Positions 36,201 through 48,313 of a stretch of 64,000 bases of DNA are shown piece after piece. Each line of letters opens with the position of its first letter. The first letter of the stretch is position 1. Origin of the DNA: Cinclus cinclus (lineage: Eukaryota; Chordata; Aves; Passeriformes; Cinclidae). The notes beneath the pieces are model-generated. The model was given only the letters and a program-made list of their open reading frames with translations, did not search any database and was not told the DNA's origin. The stretch spans positions 744,001 through 808,000 of the forward strand of contig NW_026912062.1 in NCBI RefSeq assembly GCF_963662255.1. The letters run 5' to 3'. The translations under genes and the position numbers were made by a program.

Positions 36201-39200
36201 GCCCAAACGTGCCCTACAAAATGACACCTGCCAAGTGGGCTCTTGAGTTTGGCTTCTTGGGTGGAAGTGCCTCCTTTCAAAGCCAACTTGCCTGCGGCCC
36301 GTCCTGGGCTTTTGCCTACAAAAATTCCATAAGGACGAGGATTTCTCCCAGACCAAAGCTGCCCCCTCCTCCAAACCTGGCTGCCATCGGAGGCCCAAAC
36401 GCGCCCTACAAAATGACATCTGCCAAGTGGGCTCTTGAGTTTGGCTTCTTGCGGAAAAGTGCCTCCTTTCAAAGCCAACTTGCCTAACTAGCCTGCAGCC
36501 CATTCTGGGCTTTTGCCTACAAAAATTCCAGAAGGACGAGGATTTCTCCCAGACCAAAGCTGCCCCCTCCTCCAAACCTAGCTGCCATCGGTGGCCCAAA
36601 CGCGCCCTACAAAATGACATCTGCCAAGTGGGCTCCTGAGTTTGGCTTCTTGGGGGAAAGTGCCTCCTTTCGGAGCCAACTTGCCTGCAGCCCGTGCTGG
36701 GCGTTAGACTACAAAAATTCCAGAAGGACGAGGATTTCTCCCAGACCAAAGCTGCCCCCTCCTCCAAACCTGGCTGCCATCGGAGGCCCAAACGCGCCCC
36801 ACAAAATGACATCTGCATTGAGGGTTCTTGAGTTTGGCTTCTTGGGGAAAAGTGCCTCCTTTCGGAGCCAACTTGCCTAACTTGCCTGCGGCCCGTCCTG
36901 GGCTTTTGCTACAAAAATTCCATAAGGACGAGGATTTCTCCCAGACCAAAGCTGCCCCCTCCTCCAAACCTGGCTGCCATCGGAGGTCCAAACGCGCCCT
37001 ACAAAATGACGTCTGCATTGTGGCTTCTTGAGTTTGGCTTCTTGGGGAAAAGTGTCTCCTTTCAATGCAACTTTCCTAACTTGCCTGCGGCCCATGCGGG
37101 GTTTTTGCCTACAAAAATTCCAGAAGGACGAGGATTTCTCCCAGACCAAAGCTGCCCCCTCCTCCAAACCTGGCTGCCATCGGAGGCCCAAACGCGCCCT
37201 ACAAAATGACACCTGCCAAGTGGGCTCTTGAGTTTGGCTTCTTGGGTGGAAGTACCTCCTTTCAAAGCCAACTTGCCTGCGGCCCGTCCTGGGCTTTTGC
37301 CTACAAAAATTCCATAAGGACGAGGATTTCTCCCAGACCAAAGCTGCCCCCTCCTCCAAACCTGGCTGCCATCGGAGGCCCAAACGCGCCCTACAAAATG
37401 ACATCTGCCAAGTGGGCTCTTGAGTTTGGCTTCTTGGGGGAAAGTGCCTCCTTTCAAAGCCAACTTGCCTAACTAGCCTGCGGCCCGTGCTGGGCTTTAG
37501 ACTACAAAAATTCCATAAGGACGAGGATTTCTCCCAGACCAAAGCTGCCCCCTCCTCCAAACCTGGCTGCCATCGGAGGCCCAAACGTGCCCTACAAAAT
37601 GACAACTGCCAAGTGGGCTCTTGAGTTTGGCTTCTTGGGTGTAAGTGCCTCCTTTCAAAGCCAACTTGCCTGTGGCCCGTCCTGGGCTTTTGCCTACAAA
37701 AATTCCATAAGGACGAGGATTTCTCCCAGACCAAAGCTGCCCCCTCCTCCAAACCTGGCTGCCATCGGAGGCCCAAACGCGCCCTACAAAATGACACCTG
37801 CCAAGTGGGCTCTTGAGTTTCGCTTCTTGCGGAAAAGTGCCCCTTTCAAAGCCAACTTGCCTAACTAGCCTGCAGCCCATTCTGGGCTTTTGCCTACAAA
37901 AATTCCAGAAGGACGAGGATTTCTCCCAGACCAAAGCTGCCCCCTCCTCCAAACCTAGCTGCCATCGGTGGCCCAAACGCGCCCTACAAAATGACATCTG
38001 CCAAGTGGGCTCCTGAGTTTGGCTTCTTGGGGGAAAGTGCCTCCTTTCGGAGCCAACTTGCCTGCAGCCCGTGCTGGGCTTTTGCCTCCAAAAATTCCAT
38101 AAGGACGAGGATTTCTCCCAGACCAAAGCTGCCCCCTCCTCCAAACCTGGCTGCCATCGGAGGCCCAAACGCGCCCCACAAAATGACATCTGCATTGAGG
38201 GTTCTTGAGTTTGGCTTCTTGGGGAAAAGTGCCTCCTTTCGGAGCCAACTTGCCTAACTTGCCTGCGGCCCGTCCTGGGCTTTTGCTACAAAAATTCCAT
38301 AAGGACGAGGATTTCTCCCAGACCAAAGCTGCCCCCTCCTCCAAACCTGGCTGCCATCGGAGGTCCAAACGCGCCCTACAAAATGACATCTGCCAATTGT
38401 GGCTTCTTGAGTTTGGCTTCTTGGGGAAAAGTGTCTCCTTTCAATGCAACTTGCCTAACTTGCCTGCGGCCCATGCGGGGTTTTTGCCTACAAAAATTCC
38501 AGAAGGACGAGGATTTCTCCCAGACAAAGGTGCCCCCTCCTCCAAACCTGGCTGCCATCGGAGGCCAAAACGCGCCCTACAAAATGACACCTGCCAAGTG
38601 GGCTCTTGAGTTTGGCTTCTTGGGTGGAAGTACCTCCTTTCAAAGCCAACTTGCCGGCGGCCCGTCCTGGGCTTTTGCCTACAAAAATTCCATAAGGACG
38701 AGGATTTCTCCCAGACCAAAGCTGCCCCCTCCTCCAAACCTGGCTGCCATCGGAGGCCCAAACGCGCCCTACAAAATGACATCTGCCAAGTGGGCTCTTG
38801 AGTTTGGCTTCTTGGGGAAAAGTGCCTCCTTTCAAAGCCAACTTGCCTAACTAGCCTGCGGCCCGTGCTGGGCTTTAGACTACAAAAATTCCATAAGGAC
38901 GAGGATTTCTCCCAGACCAAAGCTGCCCCCTCCTCCAAACCTGGCTGCCATCAGAGGCCCAAACGCGCCCTACAAAATGACATCTGCCAAGTGGGCTCTT
39001 GAGTTTTGCTTCTTGGGGAAAAGTGCCTCCTTTCGGAGCCAACTTGCCTAACTTGCCTGCGGCCCGTCCTGGGCTTTTGCCTCCAAAAATTCCATAAGGA
39101 CGAGGATTTCTCCCAGACCAAAGCTGCCCCCTCCTCCAAACCTGGCTGCCATCGCAGGCCCAAACGCGCCCCACAAAATGACACCTGCATTGAGGGTTCT

Positions 39201-39276
39201 TGAGTTTGGCTTCCTGGAGAAAAGTGCCTCCTTTCGGAGTCAACTTGCCTGCGGCCCATGCAGGGCTTTTGCCTAC
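33205..39276. repeat. Intra-array segmental duplication, right copy (31 monomers, 6,072 bp)
   Basis: This is the partner of 23587-29660. Private differences include CTTGTGTGGAAG near 33920, ATTCAATAAGG near 34774, CTGACATCGGAGG near 35212, AACTTTCCTAAC near 37071 and GGGTGTAAG near 37638. Between about 37,820 and 38,100 it does not follow its partner and instead carries TTTCGCTTCTTGCGG and GTGCCCCTTTC, shared with 46.5 and 52 kb. That patch is best explained by conversion or a nested exchange, after which the pairing resumes. Confidence 0.85.
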
Positions 39277-40445
39277 AAAAATTCCAGAAGGACGAGGATT
39301 TCTCCCAGACCAAAGCTGCCCCCTCCTCCAAACCTGGCTGCCATCGGAGGCCCAAACGTGCCCTACAAAATGACACCTGCCAAGTGGGCTCTTGAGTTTG
39401 GCTTCTTGGGTGGAAGTGCCTCCTTTCAAAGCCAACTTGCCTGCGGCCCGTCCTGGGCTTTTGCCTACAAAAATTCCATAAGGACGAGGATTTCTCCCAG
39501 ACCAAAGCTGCCCCCTCCTCCAAACCTGGCTGCCATCGGAGGCCCAAACGCGCCCCACAAAATGACACCTGCATTGAGGGTTCTTGAGTTTGGCTTCTTG
39601 GGGAAAAGTGCCTCCTTTCGGAGTCAACTTGCCTGCGGCCCATGCAGGGCTTTTGCCTACAAAAATTCCAGAAGGACGAGGATTTCTCCCAGACCAAAGC
39701 TGCCCCCTCCTCCAAACCTGGCTGCCATCGGAGGCCCAAACGTGCCCTACAAAATGACAACTGCCAAGTGGGCTCTTGAGTTTGGCTTCTTGGGTGGAAG
39801 TGCCTCCTTTCAAAGCCAACTTGCCTGTGGCCCGTCCTGGGCTTTTGCCTACAAAAATTCCATAAGGACGAGGATTTCTCCCAGACCAAAGCTGCCCCCT
39901 CCTCCAAACCTGGCTGCCATCGGAGGCCCAAACGCGCCCTACAAAATGACACCTGCCAAGTGGGCTCTTGAGTTTGGCTTCTTGAGGAAAAGTGCCTCCT
40001 TTCAAAGCCAACTTGCCTAACTAGCCAGCAGCCCATTCTGGGCTTTTGCCTACAAAAATTCCAGAAGGACGAGGATTTCTCCCAGACCAAAGCTGCCCCC
40101 TCCTCCAAACCTAGCTGCCATCGGTGGCCCAAACGCGCCCTACAAAATGACATCTGCCAAGTGGGCTCCTGAGTTTGGCTTCTTGGGGGAAAGTGCCTCC
40201 TTTCGGAGCCAACTTGCCTGCAGCCCGTGCTGGGCGTTAGACTACAAAAATTCCAGAAGGACGAGGATTTCTCCCAGACCAAAGCTGCCCCCTCCTCCAA
40301 ACCTGGCTGCCATCGGAGGCCCAAACGCGCCCCACAAAATGACATCTGCATTGAGGGTTCTTGAGTTTGGCTTCTTGGGGAAAAGTGCCTCCTTTCGGAG
40401 CCAACTTGCCTAACTTGCCTGCTGCCCGTCCTGGGCTTTTGCTAC
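39277..40445. repeat. Linking block (6 monomers, 1,169 bp)
   Basis: Unit starts are 39277, 39469, 39661, 39853, 40054 and 40246. From 39469 onward it belongs to the right copy of the 1.77-kb repeated segment. The monomer before 39661 has the ATTGAGGG type with CTTGGGGAAAAG where the partner at 31.5 kb has CCTGGAGAAAAG. It leads directly into the 1,772-bp tandem HORs. Confidence 0.78.
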
Positions 40446-42217
40446 AAAAATTCCATAAGGACGAGGATTTCTCCCAGACCAAAGCTGCCCCCTCCTCCAA
40501 ACCTGGCTGCCATCGGAGGTCCAAACGCGCCCTACAAAATGACATCTGCATTGTGGCTTCTTGAGTTTGGCTTCTTGGGGAAAAGTGTCTCCTTTCAATG
40601 CAACTTGCCTAACTTGCCTGCGGCCCATGCGGGGTTTTTGCCTACAAAAATTCCAGAAGGACGAGGATTTCTCCCAGACCAAAGCTGCCCCCTCCTCCAA
40701 ACCTGGCTGCCATCGGAGGCCCAAACGCGCCCTACAAAATGACACCTGCCAAGTGGGCTCTTGAGTTTGGCTTCTTGGGTGGAAGTACCTCCTTTCAAAG
40801 CCAACTTGCCTGCGGCCCGTCCTGGGCTTTTGCCTACAAAAATTCCATAAGGACGAGGATTTCTCCCAGACCAAAGCTGCCCCCTCCTCCAAACCTGGCT
40901 GCCATCGGAGGCCCAAACGCGCCCTACAAAATGACATCTGCCAAGTGGGCTCTTGAGTTTGGCTTCTTGGGGAAAAGTGCCTCCTTTCAAAGCCAACTTG
41001 CCTAACTAGCCTGCGGCCCGTGCTGGGCTTTAGACTACAAAAATTCCATAAGGACGAGGATTTCTCCCAGACCAAAGCTGCCCCCTCCTCCAAACCTGGC
41101 TGCCATCAGAGGCCCAAACGCGCCCTACAAAATGACATCTGCCAAGTGGGCTCTTGAGTTTTGCTTCTTGGGGAAAAGTGCCTCCTTTCGGAGCCAACTT
41201 GCCTAACTTGCCTGCGGCCCGTCCTGGGCTTTTGCCTCCAAAAATTCCATAAGGACGAGGATTTCTCCCAGACCAAAGCTGCCCCCTCCTCCAAACCTGG
41301 CTGCCATCGGAGGCCCAAACGCGCCCCACAAAATGACACCTGCATTGAGGGTTCTTGAGTTTGGCTTCCTGGAGAAAAGTGCCTCCTTTCGGAGTCAACT
41401 TGCCTGCGGCCCATGCAGGGCTTTTGCCTACAAAAATTCCAGAAGGACGAGGATTTCTCCCAGACCAAAGCTGCCCCCTCCTCCAAACCTGGCTGCCATC
41501 GGAGGCCCAAACGTGCCCTACAAAATGACAACTGCCAAGTGGGCTCTTGAGTTTGGCTTCTTGGGTGGAAGTGCCTCCTTTCAAATCCAACTTGCCTGCG
41601 GCCCGTCCTGGGCTTTTGCCTACAAAAATTCCATAAGGACGAGGATTTCTCCCAGACCAAAGCTGCCCCCTCCTCCAAACCTGGCTGCCATCGGAGGCCC
41701 AAACGCGCCCTACAAAATGACACCTGCCAAGTGGGCTCTTGAGTTTGGCTTCTTGAGGAAAAGTGCCTCCTTTCAAAGCCAACTTGCCTAACTAGCCAGC
41801 AGCCCATTCTGGGCTTTTGCCTACAAAAATTCCAGAAGGACGAGGATTTCTCCCAGACCAAAGCTGCCCCCTCCTCCAAACCTAGCTGCCATCGGTGGCC
41901 CAAACGCGCCCTACAAAATGACATCTGCCAAGTGGGCTCCTGAGTTTGGCTTCTTGGGGGAAAGTGCCTCCTTTCGGAGCCAACTTGCCTGCAGCCCGTG
42001 CTGGGCTTTTGCCTACAAAAATTCCAGAAGGACGAGGATTTCTCCCAGACCAAAGCTGCCCCCTCCTCCAAACCTGGCTGCCATCGGTGGCCCAAACGCG
42101 CCCTACAAAATGACATCTGCCAAGTGGGCTCTTGAGTTTTGCTTCTTGGGGAAAAGTGCCTCCTTTCGGAGCCAACTTGCCTAACTTGCCTGCGGCCCGT
42201 CCTGGGCTTTTGCCTCC
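40446..42217. repeat. W-family HOR copy 1 (9 monomers, 1,772 bp)
   Basis: It starts with a W monomer and has unit lengths 200, 192, 201, 201, 192, 192, 201, 192, 201. It contains the TTTTGCTTCTTGGGG, CCTGGAG and GAGGAAAAG types. A private change is CAAATCCAACTT near 41583. The next copy follows at an offset of 1,772 bases. Confidence 0.84.
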
Positions 42218-43988
42218 AAAAATTCCATAAGGACGAGGATTTCTCCCAGACCAAAGCTGCCCCCTCCTCCAAACCTGGCTGCCATCGGAGGTCCAAACGC
42301 GCCCTACAAAATGACATCTGCATTGTGGCTTCTTGAGTTTGGCTTCTTGGGGAAAAGTGTCTCCTTTCAATGCAACTTGCCTAACTTGCCTGCGGCCCAT
42401 GCGGGGTTTTTGCCTACAAAAATTCCAGAAGGACGAGGATTTCTCCCAGACCAAAGCTGCCCCCTCCTCCAAACCTGGCTGCCATCGGAGGCCCAAACGC
42501 GCCCTACAAAATGACACCTGCCAAGTGGGCTCTTGAGTTTGGCTTCTTGGGTGGAAGTACCTCCTTTCAAAGCCAACTTGCCTGCGGCCCGTCCTGGGCT
42601 TTTGCCTACAAAAATTCCATAAGGACGAGGATTTCTCCCAGACCAAAGCTGCCCCCTCCTCCAAACCTGGCTGCCATCGGAGGCCCAAACGCGCCCTACA
42701 AAATGACATCTGCCAAGTGGGCTCTTGAGTTTGGCTTCTTGGGGAAAAGTGCCTCCTTTCAAAGCCAACTTGCCTAACTAGCCTGCGGCCCGTGCTGGGC
42801 TTTAGACTACAAAAATTCCATAAGGACGAGGATTTCTCCCAGACCAAAGCTGCCCCCTCCTCCAAACCTGGCTGCCATCAGAGGCCCAAACGCGCCCTAC
42901 AAAATGACATCTGCCAAGTGGGCTCTTGAGTTTTGCTTCTTGGGGAAAAGTGCCACCTTTCGGAGCCAACTTGCCTAACTTGCCTGCGGCCCCTCCTGGG
43001 CTTTTGCCTCCAAAAATTCCATAAGGACGAGGATTTCTCCCAGACCAAAGCTGCCCCCTCCTCCAAACCTGGCTGCCATCGGAGGCCCAAACGCGCCCCA
43101 CAAAATGACACCTGCATTGAGGGTTCTTGAGTTTGGCTTCCTGGAGAAAAGTGCCTCCTTTCGGAGTCAACTTGCCTGCGGCCCATGCAGGGCTTTTGCC
43201 TACAAAAATTCCAGAAGGACGAGGATTTCTCCCAGACCAAAGCTGCCCCCTCCTCCAAACCTGGCTGCCATCGGAGGCCCAAACGTGCCCTACAAAATGA
43301 CACCTGCCAAGTGGGCTCTTGAGTTTGGCTTCTTGGGTGGAAGTGCCTCCTTTCAAAGCCAACTTGCCTGCGGCCCGTCCTGGGCTTTTGCCTACAAAAA
43401 TTCCATAAGGACGAGGATTTCTCCCAGACCAAAGCTGCCCCCTCCTCCAAACCTGGCTGCCATCGGAGGCCCAAACGCGCCCTACAAAATGACACCTGCC
43501 AAGTGGGCTCTTGAGTTTGGCTTCTTGAGGAAAAGTGCCTCCTTTCAAAGCCAACTTGCCTAACTAGCCAGCAGCCCATTCTGGGCTTTTGCCTACAAAA
43601 ATTCCAGAAGGACGAGGATTTCTCCCAGACCAAAGCTGCCCCCTCCTCCAAACCTAGCTGCCATCGGTGGCCCAAACGCGCCCTACAAAATGACATCTGC
43701 CAAGTGGGCTCCTGAGTTTGGCTTCTTGGGGGAAAGTGCCTCCTTTCGGAGCCAACTTGCCTGCAGCCCGTGCTGGGCTTTTGCCTACAAAAATTCCAGA
43801 AGGACGAGGATTTCTCCCAGACCAAAGCTGCCCCCTCCTCCAAACCTGGCTGCCATCGGAGGCCCAAACGCGCCCCACAAAATGACATCTGCATTGAGGG
43901 TTCTTGAGTTTGGCTTCTTGGGGAAAAGTGCCTCCTTTCGGAGCCAACTTGCCTAACTTGCCTGCGGCCCGTCCTGGGCTTTTGCTAC
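42218..43988. repeat. W-family HOR copy 2 (9 monomers, 1,771 bp)
   Basis: The same order as copy 1, with the last monomer replaced by an ATTGAGGG type 200-bp unit ending GCTAC. Private changes are GTGCCACCTTTCGG near 42950 and GGCCCCTCCTGGG near 42988. Copy 1 has GACAACTGCC where this copy has GACACCTGCC near 43298, so the two are not simply identical. Confidence 0.83.
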
Positions 43989-44388
43989 AAAAATTCCATA
44001 AGGACGAGGATTTCTCCCAGACCAAAGCTGCCCCCTCCTCCAAACCTGGCTGCCATCAGAGGCCCAAACGCGCCCTACAAAATGACATCTGCATTGTGGC
44101 TTCTTGAGTTTGGCTTCTTGGGGAAAAGTGCCTCCTTTCAAAGCAACTTGCCTAACTTGCCTGCGGCCCATGCGGGGTTTTTGCCTACAAAAATTCCATA
44201 AGGACGAGGATTTCTCCCAGACCAAAGCTGCCCCCTCCTCCAAACCTGGCTGCCATCGGAGGTCCAAACGCGCCCTACAAAATGACATCTGCATTGTGGC
44301 TTCTTGAGTTTGGCTTCTTGGGGAAAAGTGTCTCCTTTCAATGCAACTTGCCTAACTTGCCTGCGGCCCATGCGGGGTTTTTGCCTAC
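43989..44388. repeat. Two adjacent W-type monomers (2 x 200 bp)
   Basis: Monomers 43989-44188 and 44189-44388 both have ATTGTGGCTTCTTGAG and GCCCATGCGGGGTTTTTGCC. They differ as two W subtypes: the first has GTGCCTCCTTTCAAAGCAAC and ATCAGAGGCCC, the second GTGTCTCCTTTCAATGCAAC and ATCGGAGGTCC. Nowhere else in the window are two W monomers adjacent. The first subtype is the one found in family E at 46.9, 52.6 and 54.8 kb. Confidence 0.85.
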
Positions 44389-45567
44389 AAAAATTCCAGA
44401 AGGACGAGGATTTCTCCCAGACCAAAGCTGCCCCCTCCTCCAAACCTGGCTGCCATCGGAGGCCCAAACGCGCCCTACAAAATGACACCTGCCAAGTGGG
44501 CTCTTGAGTTTGGCTTCTTGGGTGGAAGTACCTCCTTTCAAAGCCAACTTGCCTGCGGCCCGTCCTGGGCTTTTGCCTACAAAAATTCCATAAGGACGAG
44601 GATTTCTCCCAGACCAAAGCTGCCCCCTCCTCCAAACCTGGCTGCCATCGGAGGCCCAAACGCGCCCTACAAAATGACATATGCCAAGTGGGCTCTTGAG
44701 TTTGGCTTCTTGGGGGAAAGTGCCTCCTTTCAAAGCCAACTTGCCTAACTTGCCTGCGGCCCGTCCTGGGCTTTAGACTACAAAAATTCCATAAGGACGA
44801 GGATTTCTCCCAGACCAAAGCTGCCCCCTCCTCCAAACCTGGCTGCCATCAGAGGCCCAAACGCGCCCTACAAAATGACATCTGCCAAGTGGGCTCTTGA
44901 GTTTTGCTTCTTGGGGAAAAGTGCCTCCTTTCGGAGCCAACTTGCCTAACTTGCCTGCGGCCCGTCCTGGGCTTTTGCCTCCAAAAATTCCATAAGGACG
45001 AGGATTTCTCCCAGACCAAAGCTGCCCCCTCCTCCAAACCTGGCTGCCATCGGAGGCCCAAACGCGCCCCACAAAATGACACCTGCATTGAGGGTTCTTG
45101 AGTTTGGCTTCCTGGAGAAAAGTGCCTCCTTTCGGAGTCAACTTGCCTGCGGCCCATGCAGGGCTTTTGCCTACAAAAATTCCAGAAGGACGAGGATTTC
45201 TCCCAGACCAAAGCTGCCCCCTCCTCCAAACCTGGCTGCCATCGGAGGCCCAAACGTGCCCTACAAAATGACACCTGCCAAGTGGGCTCTTGAGTTTGGC
45301 TTCTTGGGTGGAAGTGCCTCCTTTCAAAGCCAACTTGCCTGCGGCCCGTCCTGGGCTTTTGCCTACAAAAATTCCATAAGGACGAGGATTTCTCCCAGAC
45401 CAAAGCTGCCCCCTCCTCCAAACCTGGCTGCCATCGGAGGCCCAAACGCGCCCTACAAAATGACATCTGCCAAGTGGGCTCTTGAGTTTGGCTTCTTGCG
45501 GAAAAGTGCCTCCTTTCGGAGTCAACTTGCCTAACTTGCCTGCGGCCCATGCAGGGCTTTTGCCTCC
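44389..45567. repeat. Partial third W-family HOR (6 monomers, 1,179 bp)
   Basis: Monomer starts 44389, 44581, 44782, 44983, 45175 and 45367 follow the order of 42418-43596. From 44782 onward the block also matches 50268 onward at an offset of 5,486, so it is the transition from the W region into family E. Private change: GACATATGCC near 44687. Confidence 0.8.
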
Positions 45568-48313
45568 AAAAATTCCAGAAGGACGAGGATTTCTCCCAGA
45601 CCAAAGCTGCCCCCTCCTCCAAACCTGGCTGCCATCGGAGGCCCAAACGCGCCCTACAAAATGACACCTGCCAAGTGGGCTCTTGAGTTTGGCTTCTTGG
45701 GGAAAAGTGACTCCTTTCAAAACCAACTTGCCTGCGTCCCGTCCCGGGCTTTTGCTACAAAAATTCCATAAGGACGAGGATTCCTCCCAGACCAAAGCTG
45801 CCCCCTCCTCCAAACCTGGCTGCCATCGGAGGCCCAAACGCGCCCTACAAAATGACACCTGCCAAGTGGGCTCTTGAGTTTGGCTTCTTGGGGGAAAGTG
45901 CCTCCTTTCAAAGCCAACTTGCCTGCGGCCCGTCCTGGGCTTGTGCCTACAAAAATTCCATAAGGACGAGGATTTCTCCCAGAACAAAGCTGCCCCCTCC
46001 TCCAAACCTGGCTACCATCGGAGGCCCAAACGCGCCCTACAAAATGACATCTGCCAAGTGGGCTCTTGAGTTTGGCTTCTTGGGGAAAAGTGCTTCCTTT
46101 CGGAGCCAAAATGCCTAACTTGCCTGCGGCCCGTCCTGGGCTTTTGCCTACAAAAATTCCAGAAGGACGAGGATTTCTCCCAGACCAAAGCTGCCCCCTC
46201 CTCCAAACCTGGCTGCCATCGGAGGCCCAAACGTGCCCTACAAAATGACACCTGCCAAGTGGGCTCTTGAGTTTGGCTTCTTGGGTGGAAGTGCCTCCTT
46301 TCAAAGCCAACTTGCCTGCGGCCCGTCCTGGGCTTTTGCCTACAAAAATTCCATAAGGACGAGGATTTCTCCCAGACCAAAGCTGCCCCCTCCTCCAAAC
46401 CTGGCTGCCATCGGAGGCCCAAACGCGCCCTACAAAATGACACCTGCCAAGTGGGCTCTTGAGTTTCGCTTCTTGCGGAAAAGTGCCCCTTTCAAAGCCA
46501 ACTTGCCTAACTAGCCTGCAGCCCATTCTGGGCTTTTGCCTACAAAAATTCCAGAAGGACGAGGATTTCTCCCAGACCAAAGCTGCCCCCTCCTCCAAAC
46601 CTAGCTGCCATCGGTGGCCCAAACGCGCCCTACAAAATGACATCTGCCAAGTGGGCTCCTGAGTTTGGCTTCTTGGGGGAAAGTGCCTCCTTTCGGAGCC
46701 AACTTGCCTGCAGCCCGTGCTGGGCTTTTGCCTCCAAAAATTCCATAAGGACGAGGATTTCTCCCAGACCAAAGCTGCCCCCTCCTCCAAACCTGGCTGC
46801 CATCGGAGGCCCAAACGCGCCCCACAAAATGACATCTGCATTGAGGGTTCTTGAGTTTGGCTTCTTGGGGAAAAGTGCCTCCTTTCGGAGCCAACTTGCC
46901 TAACTTGCCTGCGGCCCGTCCTGGGCTTTTGCTACAAAAATTCCATAAGGACGAGGATTTCTCCCAGACCAAAGCTGCCCCCTCCTCCAAACCTGGCTGC
47001 CATCGGAGGTCCAAACGCGCCCTACAAAATGACATCTGCATTGTGGCTTCTTGAGTTTGGCTTCTTGGGGAAAAGTGCCTCCTTTCAAAGCAACTTGCCT
47101 AACTTGCCTGCGGCCCATGCGGGGTTTTTGCCTACAAAAATTCCATAAGGACGAGGATTTCTCCCAGACCAAAGCTGCCCCCTCCTCCAAACCTGGCTGC
47201 CATCGGAGGCCCAAACGCGCCCTACAAAATGACACTTGCCAAGTGGGCTCTTGAGTTTGGCTTCTTGGGTGGAAGTACCTCCTTTCAAAGCCAACTTGCC
47301 TGCGGCCCGTCCTGGGCTTTTGCCTACAAAAATTCCATAAGGACGAGGATTTCTCCCAGACCAAAGCTGCCCCCTCCTCCAAACCTGGCTGCCATCGGAG
47401 GCCCAAACGCGCCCTACAAAATGACATCTGCCAAGTGGGCTCTTGAGTTTGGCTTCTTGGGGGAAAGTGCCTCCTTTCAAAGCCAACTTGCCTAACTAGC
47501 CTGCGGCCCGTCCTGGGCTTTAGACTACAAAAATTCCATAAGGACGAGGATTTCTCCCAGACCAAAGCTGCCCCCTCCTCCAAACCTGGCTGCCATCAGA
47601 GGCCCAAACGCGCCCTACAAAATGACATCTGCCAAGTGGGCTCTTGAGTTTGGGTTCTTGGGGAAAAGTGCTTCCTTTCGGAGCCAACTTGCCTAACTTG
47701 CCTGCGGCCCGTCCTGGGCTTGTGCCTACAAAAATTCAATAAGGACGAGGATTTCTCCCAGACCAAAGCTGCCCCCTCCTCCAAACCTGGCTGCCATCGG
47801 AGGCCCAAACGCGCCCCACAAAATGACACCTGCATTGAGGGTTCTTGAGTTTGGCTTCCTGGAGAAAAGTGCATCCTTTCGGAGTCAACTTGCCTGCGGC
47901 CCATGCAGGGCTTTTGCCTACAAAAATTCCAGAAGGACGAGGATTTCTCCCAGACCAAAGCTGCCCCCTCCTCCAAACCTGGCTGCCATCGGAGGCCCAA
48001 ACGTGCCCTACAAAATGACACCTGCCAAGTGGGCTCTTGAGTTTGGCTTCTTGGGTGGAAGTGCCTCCTTTCAAAGCCAACTTGCCTGCGGCCCGTCCTG
48101 GGCTTTTGCTACAAAAATTCCATAAGGACGAGGATTTCTCCCAGACCAAAGCTGCCCCCTCCTCCAAACCTGGCTGCCATCGGAGGCCCAAACGCGCCCT
48201 ACAAAATGACATCTGCCAAGTGGGCTCCTGAGTTTGGCTTCTTGCGGAAAAGTGCCTCCTTTCGGAGTCAACTTGCCTAACTTGCCTGCGGCCCGTCCTG
48301 GGCTTTTGCCTCC
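45568..48313. repeat. HOR family E copy 1 (14 monomers, 2,746 bp)
   Basis: It opens with an anchor monomer of the CCCGTCCCGGGC form and holds one W monomer at 46936. Monomer 46344-46543 lost one base at GTGCCCCTTTC, shared with 37698 and 51830. GGCTACCATCGG follows CCCAGAACAAAG near 46012, a change shared by later E copies. ATTCAATAAGG near 47735 and GTGCATCCTTTCGG near 47870 are private. Confidence 0.84.
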
